A stretch of DNA of 64,000 nt from Xestospongia bergquistia (GCA_963965975.1 OZ014418.1:1107275-1171274); one strand, 5' to 3'; numbered from the stretch's first letter, positions 33,405-47,622 are shown. Notes: generated by a model from the letters alone, not told the origin. Made by a program: numbers and translations.

Positions 33405-35870
33405 CTTCATTTCTTGACTTCCTCTCTTCATTTTATTTACCTAAGTGATTCATTTAATAAAGAGACACAAGAAGACATAAAACCAGGTGTATGGTGAGCA
33501 GCAAGAGTGCTTAACTGTTCACTGACTTGAGGCACTGACGTCAACCATCTGTCTAATATACCAAGCCATCCCTCACTACAAAATGATTAAAAATAAAGTA
33601 ATTGTTACTTAAAACAGAAAAGAACAAACTGTACTACATGTACATGTAAAAACAGCAGAATACTGACCACATAAATGTACATCAAAGTATTTAAGTACTT
33701 GTGTAGTTACAACATGTACATGTACATGTATGTTCATATATTATGTACAACATGTGCAGTATTAGATGGCAGCTGTCTTCGGTCTCAATTATGCAAGGTT
33801 ATCCATTCAAAATTATGCACAAAGTCCTACAATCACTAGCCACATAGACCAGTAACTATATACATGTACCTTGGATGATCTCCAGTTTTAATAGTAGGTT
33901 TCGGTTTCTCTTTCTCCCAATCTGTTAAAGAATTATCACTGCCGTAAATTGTCCCAAGGAGTAACAAATTGGACAAGGAGATACTGTCCGTTACCACAGG
34001 TCGGTGGAAATGAAGGCACACCTCCTTAGCAATAATGGGTGTGGTCAGTTCCAACTTAATACCTGTTAATCCTGCTGTATTCATGGGTGGAGCTAGTGGA
34101 ACTGGTTTCCCCAGATTGGTAGGACTAGATACTTCAAGTTTCATTAGTGATGGTCCATCTGTAAAGGTAACAAATAATATATCAATCCACAATGAACAAA
34201 GGAATGGATCTCAAACTGTTCTTTACTTTGTGAGAGTCCAGCTGGTTGGTAGACATGAACAGCTTGTAGTAGAATAGGCTGAGGTAAACTAGCAGATATC
34301 TTTAACCATTGTGTATCTTTAGGGTAAGTAAAATGGAAGGCGCTGCCACGAGCTGGTTGGTCTTTTAAATTAACTCCTTGTAAGTCTTTTAAGGAAGGAT
34401 TTCCGGGACTAGCTTTGACTATTGCTAGATGGATAAATAAAAATGAGAATGGATGGCCATATAGTTAAATGCAGGATACATATAGATGGAAAATGGACAG
34501 ACAGATAACGTGACTTACCAACAGGAAAGAAATTAATGAGATGACTGCCATCTTTGAAAGGTTTAGGTGTCTCCTGTAATCCAAGATTCATTATAGCACG
34601 ATTGAAGGTGTGGTCAGTGGGTGTGGCTTGAGTGAGCTGAGATGATGCAACAAGACAATTTAAAACTGCCTGACCACCACCTATAACAAACCATTACATC
34701 ATTATTACATCATAATTATGCAGCAAATACAAGAAAAACATGTACATGTATATAATATAGTACATGTATTTATTACATAGTATTAAGTACACACAGTTAG
34801 TCCCTAGTTAATTAATAATTATTATGTTAATTATGCAGCTGTATTTTATAAGACTTTTAACAAACCTTGAGTTATGAAAGATATCATTTCATTGTCCTGA
34901 AGTTGTCTGTTCATTTCTGGATCATCTTTCTTCTCAATTGTAACCTCTTTATCATCTTTGTTTGGTAATTCCATCTTCTTTGTCTCTTTGTTTTCTTTCT
35001 TATCTTTATCTTTTTTGTCTTGCTTTTTATCTTCCTGCACTTTTTCTCCTTCATATTGATCATTGAGAACAAGTTCTCTTAATAAGTCTAAAATAAATTC
35101 TGATCCTAATAAATTTTGTTGTTGATGACATTTCTCAATAATTGTCAACAATGGACGCAAGAAACAGCTGGGACGACAACAATTAGACCTCAAGTATGTA
35201 ACAAAGTCTTTTAAAACATTGACTGAAGATGTTCTCCCCTTGTAGCTGGTAGGAAATTGATGGGCGGAGCTGAGAACAAGAAGCAACTTTGTTAACTGAG
35301 TTTTGTCGCTCAATATTAGATTCAATAAAGGTTTATCATAAGCTGCAAAGTTACACTCAATTGGGTTGGTGGTGGGATCAGGGGTGGAGTCACCATATGA
35401 TGCATTTATTTGAGCACAACAAAATTCACCAAGCTGTGTTGTTGCTTCTGAAGTTAGGGGAAGACTAATTACGCTTCTTAATAGCTTCATTAATTCCGAT
35501 AATATACTGTTAGTACTTTCTCCTTGAACTTGAGTCACTTGAAGTTCCACCCACTTCAAATCTTGTAATGAAAATGCTGTTGTGGAGTAACTAAAACGTC
35601 GGTTACGTTCCCCGTCAGCAACAGCACCATGAAGTTTGATAGGAGTTTGATGAACAGGAGCAGCTGTGTCATACAAATAAGATAATACAGTTGATATAAA
35701 GTGTTTCAGAGTTGTAATAGATTTAATATAAGTTGAACTGTGGACATGAAAAGGAAAGAAAAAATCTAAGATCAATTGATGGTTGAGAGTGTTAAGTAAA
35801 GTTGAGAAATAAGGATTGAATGATGATACATTGCACCTAAAGAGAGATATAGATAGATAAATAGATAAAG

Positions 35871-35920
<50 letters not shown>

Positions 35921-35933
35921 AGGGAGGGAGGGA

Positions 35934-36003
<70 letters not shown>

Positions 36004-39000
36004 ATTTCCTTATCAAGGAATTAAATTTCCTTCCTTTTATTACCTCAATTGTAAAACTTTAACAAGAACATTAAACAATACAATAACTCCTCTCTCCTCT
36101 ACTTCTTCGGTCCTCTCTCCTTGACCAACAACAGTCATACCAGCAAGACGAAGCAAGAACTTCCCAAAAATAATGTCTTGAGGTGTCTCCCTTGCCTGAT
36201 GATCCCTAACACCAATATCCACAGTACAACAATGTACCAGTGTGTTAAATAACTTGGTTTGATCAACAATAAACTGTTTTCCTCCAATTTTATTGTAGAA
36301 TTTAGCATGAGCATGCAAGAGAGAGAACACCAAGTGACAAAGTTGAGAGTTTGAGGACGTAGAAGTTAATAAAAGATCAAGAAGAAATGCTATTGCTTTT
36401 GCAGAGAGGAGTTGAGGCATGGAGGATGATTCTGTTGATTGATTTTCTAATGAAGAAAGCAAAGTCTCAAGATGTTTCTTTTTCATCTTTTTAACAGTAA
36501 CATAACATATTTCATTCCAAAATTGTAAAAGAGAGAGTCTATCAATTGAAGATGATGAATTAATATTGAAGGAAGAGATAAAAATATCTTCAAGAACATG
36601 CAAGAGTAATCCTAGACAAGAGTCTCTTGGTAATTCAGATAGCATATCACCTTTAACTTCTTGATTCACATAGTCTATAGGAGGTTCCACTGAAAGAGGT
36701 ATAGGTCTTGCAAATTGTATTCCGCTAAGGAGAGTCACATAGACCTCTCGAGCCATACACTGTAAAGAAAGTTCAGCTGGAAGCTCGATATTGTGTTTTA
36801 ATCTCTCATCCACAGTATTAGAGATGATACAGGAGGAATATGGGGATTGAAAAGAGGGTTTACCCTCATCTCTGTTAGCTCCTCCTGTGTTTTTTGATTT
36901 CACTGCATTAGACTTGTCAAGGAGCATAGCTAGTTTTGTTGTTGATGTTGATTTTTTTAATACTTTAACTGTGTGTTGTTTTTTTACCAGAGGTGGTCCA
37001 CCTAAGACTACTTGTCCTGAAATCTTTTCTGTAAAAGTTTGTGATTCAATTTCGTCAGCAGTTTCTTCTGGTTTCTCGCTATCCATTGAGTGATCATTGT
37101 CAGATATTGTCGTCTCTAATTGCAGGTGCTCACTTGGTGGATCCTCTAGTGAACTAGCTTCCATTTTTAACAGCGGCGTGATCACATCTTCATTATGAGT
37201 GTCATCTTTAGCTTGTTCCTTAGTAATCATTTTTGTGGAGGCAGTGGAGGAAGACTGACTGGTCGTTGATGCATCTTTTGATGGACTTTTTGGTATCTTA
37301 CTGGTGTCACCCATTAGAGAACTCACATTTTCTACAATGGATCTTTCATCTTCCTTTGTACTATGACTACTATCTCCCTCTGAAGTTGTGGGAACCTCAC
37401 TAGAAGAAAGAGAGAATTTATGTTCTGACATTGTAGTCTTCTCACTGTTATCAATACTTATAACTCCATCAACGGTACCCATCAAAGAATTCTCTATTTC
37501 CATGTCATCTTTTGATTCAACAACTAAATTCATCAGCTGTCTCTTTTCTTTCAGAACCAACTCAACTAGAAACGTCTGTACGGCATGACATACCCATTGA
37601 TAATTGGTGTGATTGTTTGATGAGGAGAGAGGATAGTCAGAGAAACCTAGTTGTTGACATGTAGAGATGACTAACGTTTCTAGCTGGTCTTGATGTAGTG
37701 TGATTGTACATGAAGTAAGAGATAATAAACTTGTTAAAACCTGTAGGAATGGAAAGAATTTGGAACCAGTCAGTTATGCAAGAATAGGTCTGAGTCTAAA
37801 CTATCTCAATACAATACCAAATAGCACAGGGAATTATTAGCAGAATAAATTACATGAAAATACATGTAGGAACAACACTTACCTTGCAAACAACAGGAAC
37901 ATTCTCCCAATATCCATTTTGACATTGACAAACCAAAAGATGTACTAGTCCTTGAGAAGCTCTTATCACAAGATTAGATGGTACTCTCAAACCCATACTG
38001 CTAAGAGCATGAGAATCAGACTCTACTTTAACTGTTGATTCAGATGTGTCTTTAGTTCCATCTTTAGATTTCACAGCTGGTTCTGATGATCTTGTCTCCC
38101 TAGAACTTCTGTCCTTTGTACCATTTCCCGTGGACTTATATTTTTGGCTGATTTTCTGTAATTTGTCCAATTTCCTTTCCAAATCAACTTTCAGATCGAC
38201 AAGGTTTGTGTTGTAATTCTTTGCAACCATCATTTTAGACTCTGCAGTCTCTTGTATAGCATCTATCTTCTCTAAACACTCTTTAATTTTGCCACTGGCT
38301 TTCTGAAACTTTGCAATTCGTTCATTAAACTCTTCCATAGTACAGCTTGCTGTGTCATGTGACTTTGTGGAATGAATTTCCGAGAGCATGGGAACAAAAA
38401 GATTAACAGATTTAGAAAGAGAGCTGTCTTTCTTAACACCTGAATTTGATAGCATCTCATTTTTGCCACTGCTCCTGTTATCAATAGAAGCTAGGACATG
38501 TGATATTAACAGGATAAGCCACTGTGATAAATGTGGATCAATAGTTGCAAGAGATTTAGGATCTGAGGAAGCAATAACAAGAGGTGATAAAGTGTTCGCT
38601 AGCAGGGTAAGTAAGGTCTCCATAACTTTAGTGTTTGTTATCGTACATTGACAGAGTGCTGAGATTTGAAGAATGACTCTAAGGAGAAAAATAAAATGAA
38701 TGAACAAATAGACAGATGAATGAATGAAATGATGGATGAATGGATAAAAGGTGACAAATTAGTAACTATATATATTGACCTTTCTTTATCAAACAAAATT
38801 GACTGACTAGTGGAGAATAAGTCAGCAAATACCTCAGCCAGCAGTTCCCCCCACCAAGGCTGTCCTCCACACAGCATGACTAATAAGGCACAAAGACGAG
38901 CATGGACTGTTGGACTACTGTGAATACACACGGCTAAAAAGAGATCTCGACAATCGGATTTAGTGATGTGGATACCCATGGATTGCAAGGTCAATGGGTG

Positions 39001-42000
39001 GGGCTCTGATGATTGTGGGTGGAGTTTAAATGTTGAGTTTGCAGATTGAGTAAGAATTAACATTGCATCAATGACACAACTGATGCATTTAAAGAGCTTT
39101 TTAGCTGAGAGTGAGGAAAAGGGTGCAACCTCCATCTTTTGAAGTGAAAACAAACCTTCTTCATTAATAGCAGTGCTGTGACGTAACTCCTGGACAAGGT
39201 GACGAAAACGAGCAAGCTTAACTTGAGCCTTGAAGCAAGACAGATGTACAGATTTTATTTGTTTTTTTAATTGTTTCTTCAAAACAGGAGATGAATTACC
39301 CTGAGTATACATGGCCAATACATCTTGTAGCTCCTCTCTCTGTTTATGATACTGAGAAAGTAACTTTGTTTCTAAAGATAGCAAAGTTGAGTCATGAGGA
39401 CGATTGGAATCTTCGATAATGGGTTTACCATAAAACTGACCTAGAGAGAGAATACATTTCTCATTGCTAGCATTCATCGAGCCAATGTAAGTGATACGAG
39501 CATATTGGATCACTGGTGGTGGGAGGAGATTCCCAATCATTAAGGCACGTTGAGACAAATCAGTGGACTGAGCAATTGTGAGGGACTCACTCTCTTCTCC
39601 ATCTTTGTTAAGCCATACATTAATACCCACAGAGAACACATGTGAAGAAGATTGGATAGAAATGTCTGTAAGAGCTAATGGCTGTTTAAAGTCAACCACT
39701 ACAGAGTAGGCAGAGCCTGGCTTGAGGCTATCAACACACAAAAACAATTCTTTGGGTTCGTCTAATATATTCGAGAGTAATGGAGGAAGGGAGGAATCAT
39801 GGGAAATGGGTGTGGTCACAGAAGATACTGTCGCAGGATGATCATTTTTTCGTGAGAACATATACCCCAAGTGTTTCATAGGTTGATGAACGTTCAGATA
39901 AGCAGCTAAAAGAGGATCTGTCCGTGAAGACTCCGCCTCTGTTTCTCTCAGTTCTTCTCTGACAGAAGCACCTGGGGAGACAGACACACATACATAGCTC
40001 AGGGGTAGTGTCTCTAGAAGTCCCCTCTGAGTATACAAGAGATAAGAGCCATGTTTAAAAGCAGCAAACTCCTTTTGATTAGAAGTCATAATGTCATTCT
40101 CTTTTCTGGTTTCTTTGTCTCGTCCAGCCAATAAGAGAAGGAATTCAGAGTCATAAATTGTTGCAGATAATTTTGTACTATGTGCAGCTGTGCTGGTGGG
40201 TGTGGCCTTCATAGAAGTCAATGGTGGTGGTGGTGGTGGGACAGGAGATAAGCTGAAATCATCGTCACTCAATAAGATATCGGTATAGTAAGTATTAAAG
40301 GGGGAAGATGAGGGAGGAGTGACAGTGGTACGTGAAGGAGCTTTGGGATAATAGGAGAGAAAAATGTCAAAAAGAACTGGATCGAGAACAGAGCCATCTA
40401 ACTGAAAACTAAAAGGAGAAAGTTAACATCACTGACTTAATTATTAATGTATATGTCATGTATATCCTATTGTAATAGACATTAGTACTTAACAATAGAC
40501 ATGGTTATAACATACTCATTAATGTTCTACTCGTGTTTTCAGATTGTTAAATTTAGTACATAGAACTATAAAGTATATTATAATTAGATTATTAAAAGCA
40601 GCTGCTTTAATTAATACGTGTACTGTACTTCCAGTATATTTAATATACAAGTATATTGTATAATATCTAAGTGTTCTATTAACTTAGTTTATATGTTGAG
40701 GACTTGAGATTTACTTACGTAGTCTGTAGTACTTGGACCCAGTGGTTTTGACGACTAAGTTGTTCTCTTGATAATTTCACTAGCTGGTCCAGGCAAATCG
40801 GCATGACAGCATTGATTGAGGAGGGAGGGCAATAATAGACCAGTTGCCGTAGAAACCAATGAAGGCACGCAGCTGTTGGAATGAGAGAAAGTAGCGGAAT
40901 AAATTTGATTAGCGTTTGTGATAAGAGAGAAAGAAAGGTATCATTCATTAGTTGATCACTCTCTCTATAAAATATAAAATAAATTTATGATATAAAATTT
41001 CATTTGTTGAATATATACATCCATCAATTGTCCATCATTTGTCCATTCATCTATGTTTATTTTCATCCATCCATCCATTTCAATAAACCTTGTCATAATG
41101 GACATGAGTCGTCCACATTTATGAGCCAATGATCTCTTATTAGAGAAGAAACAAGCACGAAATAAAGAAGTCAATAGTTGACCAGTCAAAGAACAAGTAG
41201 TGTAGTAAAATGACCTAAAAGTACACAAGTCATCATATACATCATCATCATCATAGTACATGGACTTGTAGAACAATTTACATTTAAATAAAAGAGGTAG
41301 TTACAAATTACCTGTCAGTGTCACAGAAAGCAACCGATGTTATCCAACTGATCATATCTAGTGCTTTAAACTGTTCTTCTCCACCTTCCATCGACTTTGT
41401 TTTGCATTGATGATAATCATTCATAGATGTACAAACAGACTCGGCTAGACGTGAGTACTCCTCCTGCTCCACACAGTACTCGCAAGCACTCAATAACAGT
41501 TTGAAGACCATTTCTTTACTGAAAACAAGAGGCATTAACATACTACGTACTCTCATAAAATGAGGTCCCTTGTATGGAAGCAATGTTACAAACAAAGTAC
41601 TATGTACAATATGAATGGATCTAGTTGTTGGGGTAGTTCGTCGAATTACTCTAGACTTGATACCCATATGACGTCGAACTACATGGCTATCAGTCTCCAT
41701 TTTCTTCCCCTCCATACTTTTGGACACTTCCTCTGCTATTTTAGAATAATTGTCAACAAAAAGTTGCTCAAAACAAAGAAGAAAGAGTGAGTTAAGAGAG
41801 ATCAGTAATCGAGGGTGAGAGAGATGGAGGGATAAAGATTGTTCTGTGATATCCAGGAATGGTTTAACTTTAAGTGGTCCACAAAGTAATTCAAAACTAG
41901 ACTCGTCCAACCATTCAGTATTAGTGCTTGTGTCAGTAGGGTTCTGAGAATGTTGATGACAAGGGGTCTTGAGAATGTACAAGGATACAGTAGCATTATT

Positions 42001-45000
42001 GTTAATGCAAGCAGGAGTGGCAAAGTTTAGCTTAATTCTCAGAGAACTTAGACACATCAGCTGATTAGGAATGTGCAGCTGGAATACATGCCTAACAAGA
42101 ACAAAATTGAGGGGTTAAAAATGTCATAAATATATGTAAAAATGTATATTATAATATTATATTTACCGTGTTGAGCCATCAGTTCTTAATTGAGGCACAT
42201 ACTTCCAAATTTTAGTGTTGAAAAGTTCGCCAGTTAATGCTTCAGTATGAGACTGTTTCTGTAACATGTGCCTCGGGCTGTGCTGATAATACCTAAATTA
42301 TGAAGGGCACAAAATAAATGTCAACTCATACATATAATATAATAATAAATATGTACATGTAATCAAAACTGAAGATTATGGATACTATAGGATAACATTG
42401 GATACTATAGGATACTATAGGATAACATTGGATATTCCTGTATAACACCTGGATACTAACAGGATATCATTGAAGTAAAAGTAATTATTACCTGAGTGGA
42501 TTGATCTCTGTCCAAAATGGCTGACAAAGAGCTGTAAAAGGAAGTCCACTTGGATCTGAGGGTATCAATCCTTGGAGTATAGTCAAATCTTGGTTTGTTA
42601 AGTATGAACCAGAGCCTTAAACAAAGAGAGAATGAAAAGAAGTCGGTAAAAATTAATGCTAACATCAAAACTTATACACAAAAACAGTTGCATAAAGGCA
42701 TTAAAAATTATATTTTTCAAATTATTTTTCCTACCTAATATTGGAGGGACATCTTCTTCTCTAGTTTCCTCTATATCCAAGAAGTGAATGGAGCTCTCAC
42801 TGCCAACAACAGCTAGCTTCTCTATCCCATTGCAATAAACACAATGGGTATACTTACACTGAGAATCAGTGTACGACATCACTTCCACCATCTCCCTCAC
42901 ATCATATATTCTCACACTCCCACTGAAAGTGACAGCTGCCAGCAATATCTTTGTCACACCATTCTTTTGACATGAAAATGGACATAGATTAACAAAGCAA
43001 GTGTCTTTAGAAGTAAAAGTCAGTCTCTTTACCAGTTCTTTATCAATTGTAGTAAATTGGTCGCTTCCTTCTTGGATACGATAAACTAGTAATGCACCAA
43101 AGTCCTCTCTATCTAACTCCACCCCTTCAGTTAAGCCTTTGTCAGTTGTTTCTATAGCAACAACTACAGCTATAAGGTTTTCTTGTGGTATGGGAACAAT
43201 GTGTCGAGCTTGTGGGAAAAATGAGCTAGAGAAAGGGAGATTAAATTCTTCAAGTGGGAGACAAAGTTCAAGTGTGGCTACGCCAGTACAAGAACTTGAA
43301 GTTCCTCCTAATAAGAGGGGTTTACCCTCTGATGATGGTATATTAACAATAGGAAGCTCATCAGGCAATAACTGATGCTCCAATATTAAATCATAAAGAT
43401 CATCAGCATCTGGAGTAGGAGCAGGTGGCTTTAATTTAGATGTTTGCAGTTTGGGTGCTGTTGGTATGGGTCTCAGACTATGTGCTATAATCATAGGATA
43501 GATCTTATCACTTTTCTTAGCAGTACAACCAGTGATAAGAGCTGGATAGATTTTATTGTCTACAGGAGCAGCTGCAGCTGCTTGGTTACTCATCTCCATA
43601 GCAACCACACAGAGAGAAGAAATTTGAATGATCTCTTCAGCATAATATGATAATGGAGGACAATTATAATGTGTTTTCTTGGGAGGGAGAGGAGGAGGGA
43701 GAGGTGAAGAGAGAGGGAGAGAGGGGTGGAGAGGGAAAGGAGGAGGAGGAGGAGGTGGAACAGTGTGTTTTCTATCAGAAACATTTGTAGACAGTTTGTC
43801 AGTCTCTTTAGGTTCGAGTGGTTGTATTTTTTTTGTTAATATTTCATTAAATAAATCAATTCTAGCATATTCCTAAATATGATGATACAAGACAAAGAAA
43901 ATGATATCATTTTTAACTCCTTTTACTCACTTGTATAAATAGAGCAGTCTCAGTATTCCACACATGAATTGTGCCATCTATTGTTGCTATAGCAACAAGT
44001 GAGGAATTATAAATTGTTGATATAGTATTGATGTGTGTACTACAATGGACAGCTGGATAAGTAGCCTCAGTAACTAGATAGAAAATAGATGATAAGTAAA
44101 ATACAATACAATTAATTGAATATACAATGGACTCTTGTAAGAATATTATATATCTTAACTACCCAAATAAATTACTAATTAACTTAATGATAATAATAAT
44201 TAATATAATAGTTAGTTAACCAGACAATTAAACATACAGACAACATGGACACTTACATGTAGCAGGTACATTGACAATTAAACATACAGACAACATGGAC
44301 ACTTACATGTAGCAGGTACATTGACAATTAAACATACAGACAACATGGACACTTACATGTAGCAGGTACATTGACAATTAAACATACAGACAACATGGAC
44401 ACTTACATGTAGCAGGTACATTGACAATTAAACATACAGACAACATGGACACTTACATGTAGCAGGTACATTGACAGTAAACATACAGACAACATGGACA
44501 CTTACATGTAGCAGGTACATTGACAGTAAACTCTCCTCTCATAAAAGGACAAGTATGGGAATGTCTTGTGTGTTCAGACCTAATAAATAGATAAAATTAA
44601 ATACATCCATTTACTGATACAATCATCCATCTGGCTGTCTAATCCATCCATCTTCCATTGGACCATCAATTTGTACATCTATCTCGTACCAAGGTTCATC
44701 TGATGACAACCAATGGTGTACGTACATACCACATGTAAAACAGGTGGTACGATCTCCTTTAGATTGAGCTAAACTACTAATAGTTCCCGAACTATTTAAC
44801 TAATAAAGATAAAAATAATATTAGTAAAGATAATATCACCTTGTGCATGCATGTTAACTTACTAATGGATATAAACCAGCTTCTGACATTTTAATTGGTT
44901 CAGCCCATCTGTAAAAGATCATATTATATTGTGAGTAAGTAAATAGAGTGAGTTAACATTTATAACTATTAATAAGATTATTAATGTTTCATAACTATTA

Positions 45001-45770
45001 ATAAACTTATATATTTTCAGTCTTACATGTACGATTTATGGGGCCAGTTATGAAATGCTGTTCGTCTCATTCCTTCAGCATACATCAGTGACATATCATT
45101 ATTTGTAAGGTTTTCTTTACCAGCTTCAAGATTAAGAAGGTGAGGTGTATGGCTAGGATGTAAGAGATGTAATCTGGAGAGAGAGGAGGGGGAGGAGATT
45201 AGTGAGAAAAACACATCATAAATTTTAAGAAGCTGCTTAGTATTTATGAGGGGTGTGGCTGGATTTGTGCTGTTGCTAAGCAATATAAGCTAATTAGACA
45301 TGTAGTATTTGTACTAGTGACATTGTCATTACTTATCAATTTGGAAGGAGCCTACCATTCTCATTAATTAAAGACCTCTAGCCCTTGTTCTACTGTCTAT
45401 GGAAGATCTCACTAGTTTCATTAGTACAGTGCAGAGCTGGTACAATACAATAAGCTATCACTATAGACAGTACTACTAACCATGCACCTTACATACATTG
45501 TTTATTACAGTATGAACTGAACGTAGTAACATGTATGTAAAATAACTAGGAAGCATAGTATATAATCTAGAATGTTCTAGAATAACATGTATTATATATA
45601 GAGAGACTTACCTAAACAATATAGCAGATAGTATACCTACTACTGGAGAAGATACAGCTATAGAATCAGGTCTAGCTCCTCCACTTTTACTTGGTTGATA
45701 TGGAGAACAGAGTTTAGTGAATAGTTTAAATAGTTCATTTAATGGAGCCTTGATTTTACAGGATTGCCAC

Positions 45771-45858
<88 letters not shown>

Positions 45859-47524
45859 GAGGTAGAGGTAGAGGTAGAGAGAGGTAGAGAGAGAGAGAGG
45901 TAGTGGTAGAGGTAAAGAGAGAGGTAGAGGTAGAGAGAGAGGTAGAGAGAGGTAGAAAGAGGTAGAGAAAGAGAGAGAGGTAGAGAGAGGTAGAAAGAGG
46001 TAGAGAGAGAGAGGTAAAGAGAGGTAGAGAGAGAGAGAGAGAGAGAGGTAAAGAGGTAAAGGGAGGTAGAGAGAGAGAGAGGAGTAGAAAGAGGTAGAGA
46101 GAGAGAGAGAGAGAGAGAGGTAGAGAGGTAGAGAGGTAGAGAGAGGGAAGTACAGTATTTATAAACAATACATGACTACATTAATTAATTTATACTCACT
46201 GTCTTAATAAAGGATGACTGCTGATTAGTTACATTTGATGTTTCCAGAAACTTCTCTAACGTGTTCACTAATTCTCTTACTAAAACACTAAGATCTGAAG
46301 AAACAGTACGAGCCTTTAACTCATTCAATAATAGAGATACCTGTACACAAAGAGAATATTTGCTTAATACCATAACTAAATGTATTATTGATACAGTCAA
46401 TGTTTTAGGTACATTACTATTCGCATTAATATATTAATAACATTAGCTAAACCAAAAGGTTATAGCAGTTTGGGAAAAACACTTTTAGTAAAAAGTGAGC
46501 CAGAGTACAGTACAATCAAAGGGTTAAATATAAGTGAGCCAGAGTACAGTACAATCAAAGGGTTAAATATAAGTGAGCCAGAGTAAAGTACAATCAAAGG
46601 GTTAAATATAAGTGAGCCAGAGTAAAGTACAATCAAAGGGTTAAATATAAGTAAGCAGAGTGAAGTACAATCAATTGTTAAATATAAGTGAGCCAGAGTA
46701 AAGTACAATCAATTGTTAAATATAAGTGAGTCAGATTACAGTATAACCAAAGGGTTAAATACGAGTGACATAATGAAAATCAGATTGAATATTTACTTTA
46801 AAGATGCTCATTTACACCATGCTCATTTTGAGGTCAGTGAATATATAAAAACAGAAAGAAATATATAAGAATTACTATGTCATTTTGTGTTAAAGGAATT
46901 ATACCATAGTATAAAGGACAAAACAGTAATACCAGATAACTGTTAGTGCAATGTGTTTACTCAGTAAAGATATTACTAGAATATGATAGTAATGGCATAC
47001 ATTCTTGGGACTACTTTTATTATTTAACAATACAATACAAAATCATATCAAGTACAATTCCTTTATAATTTATACTTTAATTACAAGTAATTGTCTCTTT
47101 GTAATATATTTGTTACCATATCATACCTCCTCTGAAGGAATATCAATGTCTATTAAAGCATTAGTGTCATTAGATACTGATTGAAATACAGTATCTAAAA
47201 GGAACTGTCCATTAAGTACCCTCCGAACACCCAAACTTGTTTCATTGCCAACGACCAGCTTGTTTGTGGTGGGAATTACTGAACAAAATATTGGAGTAGC
47301 TGTTTGTAGATCTATAAGAGATACAAAAATTAAGTGTAAGTTACTGTCAGGTATTAACCCAGTGTAGCCACTCTGTGTCCATGGAAGGCATCATAGCAAT
47401 GAAGAAGGCCAGACACTCCTGATACCACCAGAATACCGTAATCAGGAAGAAAGATCAATGATTGAGGTCGATCATTGTCGCCTCTTACTAACTGGAAAGA
47501 CTCCTTTAGCTGCAGATATGCCAT
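27733..47524 (-). CDS. BIRC6: BIRC6 (BRUCE/Apollon): giant IAP with BIR domain and E2/E3 ubiquitin ligase domain
   Basis: A multi-exon gene of about 20 kb encoding several thousand residues. The chosen start is the ATG at 47524 ([11 protein letters not shown]); first exons 47359-47524, 47127-47311, 46200-46340, 45612-45769. The BIR domain is split over 45027-45173, 44863-44908, 44690-44799 and 44506-44579 and has the zinc ligands: CFTCG, then [16 protein letters not shown]. The WD-like segment continues through 43931-44073 and the long exon 42736-43872. The middle (29.5-42.6 kb) is the long helical scaffold. The C-terminal UBC domain is in exons 28864-29090, 28618-28769, 28348-28425 and 28061-28249: [26 protein letters not shown] and the active-site Cys in [20 protein letters not shown]. 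The last exon (27733-27951) is a charged, coiled-coil-like tail. The family ubiquitinates caspases, SMAC/HTRA2 and LC3 and blocks apoptosis and autophagy. Internal exons not listed were recognised from reading frames but not all boundaries were fixed. Confidence 0.93.
28448..28488. repeat. (GA)n microsatellite in BIRC6 intron
   Basis: Reads (CT)n on the sense strand, just upstream of the acceptor of the exon ending at 28425 that begins with the active-site Cys codon region. Confidence 0.95.
29380..29529 (-). other. Proline-rich linker before the BIRC6 UBC domain
   Basis: Part of exon 29179-29529. Dense PPP runs (for example [21 protein letters not shown]) of the SH3/EVH1/WW-binding type, directly N-terminal to the segment leading into the UBC domain. 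A second proline run is coded at about 43681-43765. Confidence 0.7.
32969..33012. repeat. (CT)n microsatellite, antisense orientation in BIRC6 intron
   Basis: One of two tracts (with 33336-33404) that read (GA)n on the BIRC6 sense strand, unlike most others in the window. Confidence 0.95.
33336..33404. repeat. (CT)n microsatellite, antisense orientation in BIRC6 intron
   Basis: Intron between the exon near 33443-33576 and the exon ending near 33300. It lies near the donor side on the sense strand. Confidence 0.95.
35890..36001. repeat. (GA)n/(GGGA)n microsatellite in BIRC6 intron
   Basis: On the sense strand about 110 bp of CT/CCCT repeat upstream of the acceptor for the exon that begins at about 35837. 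Any ORF through it is an artefact. Confidence 0.95.
44223..44530. repeat. 50-bp tandem array that includes a BIRC6 exon end and splice donor
   Basis: Six full units at 44223, 44273, 44323, 44373, 44423 and 44473 (the last 49 bp), plus a partial unit overlapping the BIR exon 44506-44579. On the sense strand each unit reads CAATGTACCTGCTACAT followed by GTAAGTG, i.e. the last codons of the exon plus its donor, then intron sequence. The gene-proximal copy is the one used in the predicted protein; five more identical donors follow in the intron. Confidence 0.92.
45777..46150. repeat. Long (GA)n and GAGGTA satellite in BIRC6 intron
   Basis: About 370 bp of GA repeats interrupted by GAGGTA units. 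On the sense strand it is a continuous pyrimidine-rich tract ending at the acceptor of exon 45612-45769. Confidence 0.95.
46490..46770. repeat. About 39-bp tandem repeat in BIRC6 intron
   Basis: Around seven copies of GTGAGCCAGAGTA followed by AAGTACAATCAAAGGGTTAAATA-like sequence; unit lengths shorten in the later copies. Lies in the intron between 46340 and 47127. Confidence 0.88.
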
Positions 47525-47612
47525 TTACTGCAGAAGCATCCAGTATACCATTAATGTAGGTGTGGTTCTACTCAGTCAGGTGGGAGTTAAAATTTAACCC
47601 AGCAATACGTTA

Positions 47613-47622
47613 TGCGCATGCG
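47613..47622. promoter_or_regulatory. NRF-1-like palindrome upstream of BIRC6
   Basis: TGCGCATGCG, 89 bp from the BIRC6 ATG and followed by TATAATAAC. It matches the core of the animal NRF-1 site (GCGCATGCGC-type). A near-identical block lies upstream of SARS2 at 51552. Confidence 0.6.

Noticed and set aside
44223-44530. Regular 50-bp repeats as a CRISPR array
   Set aside because: Units are contiguous with no unique spacers and lie in a eukaryotic intron.
45770-46168. Long Ser/Leu-rich frames in (GA)n or (CT)n tracts, also at 35772-36005 and 62011-62364
   Set aside because: Microsatellite translations located in introns.
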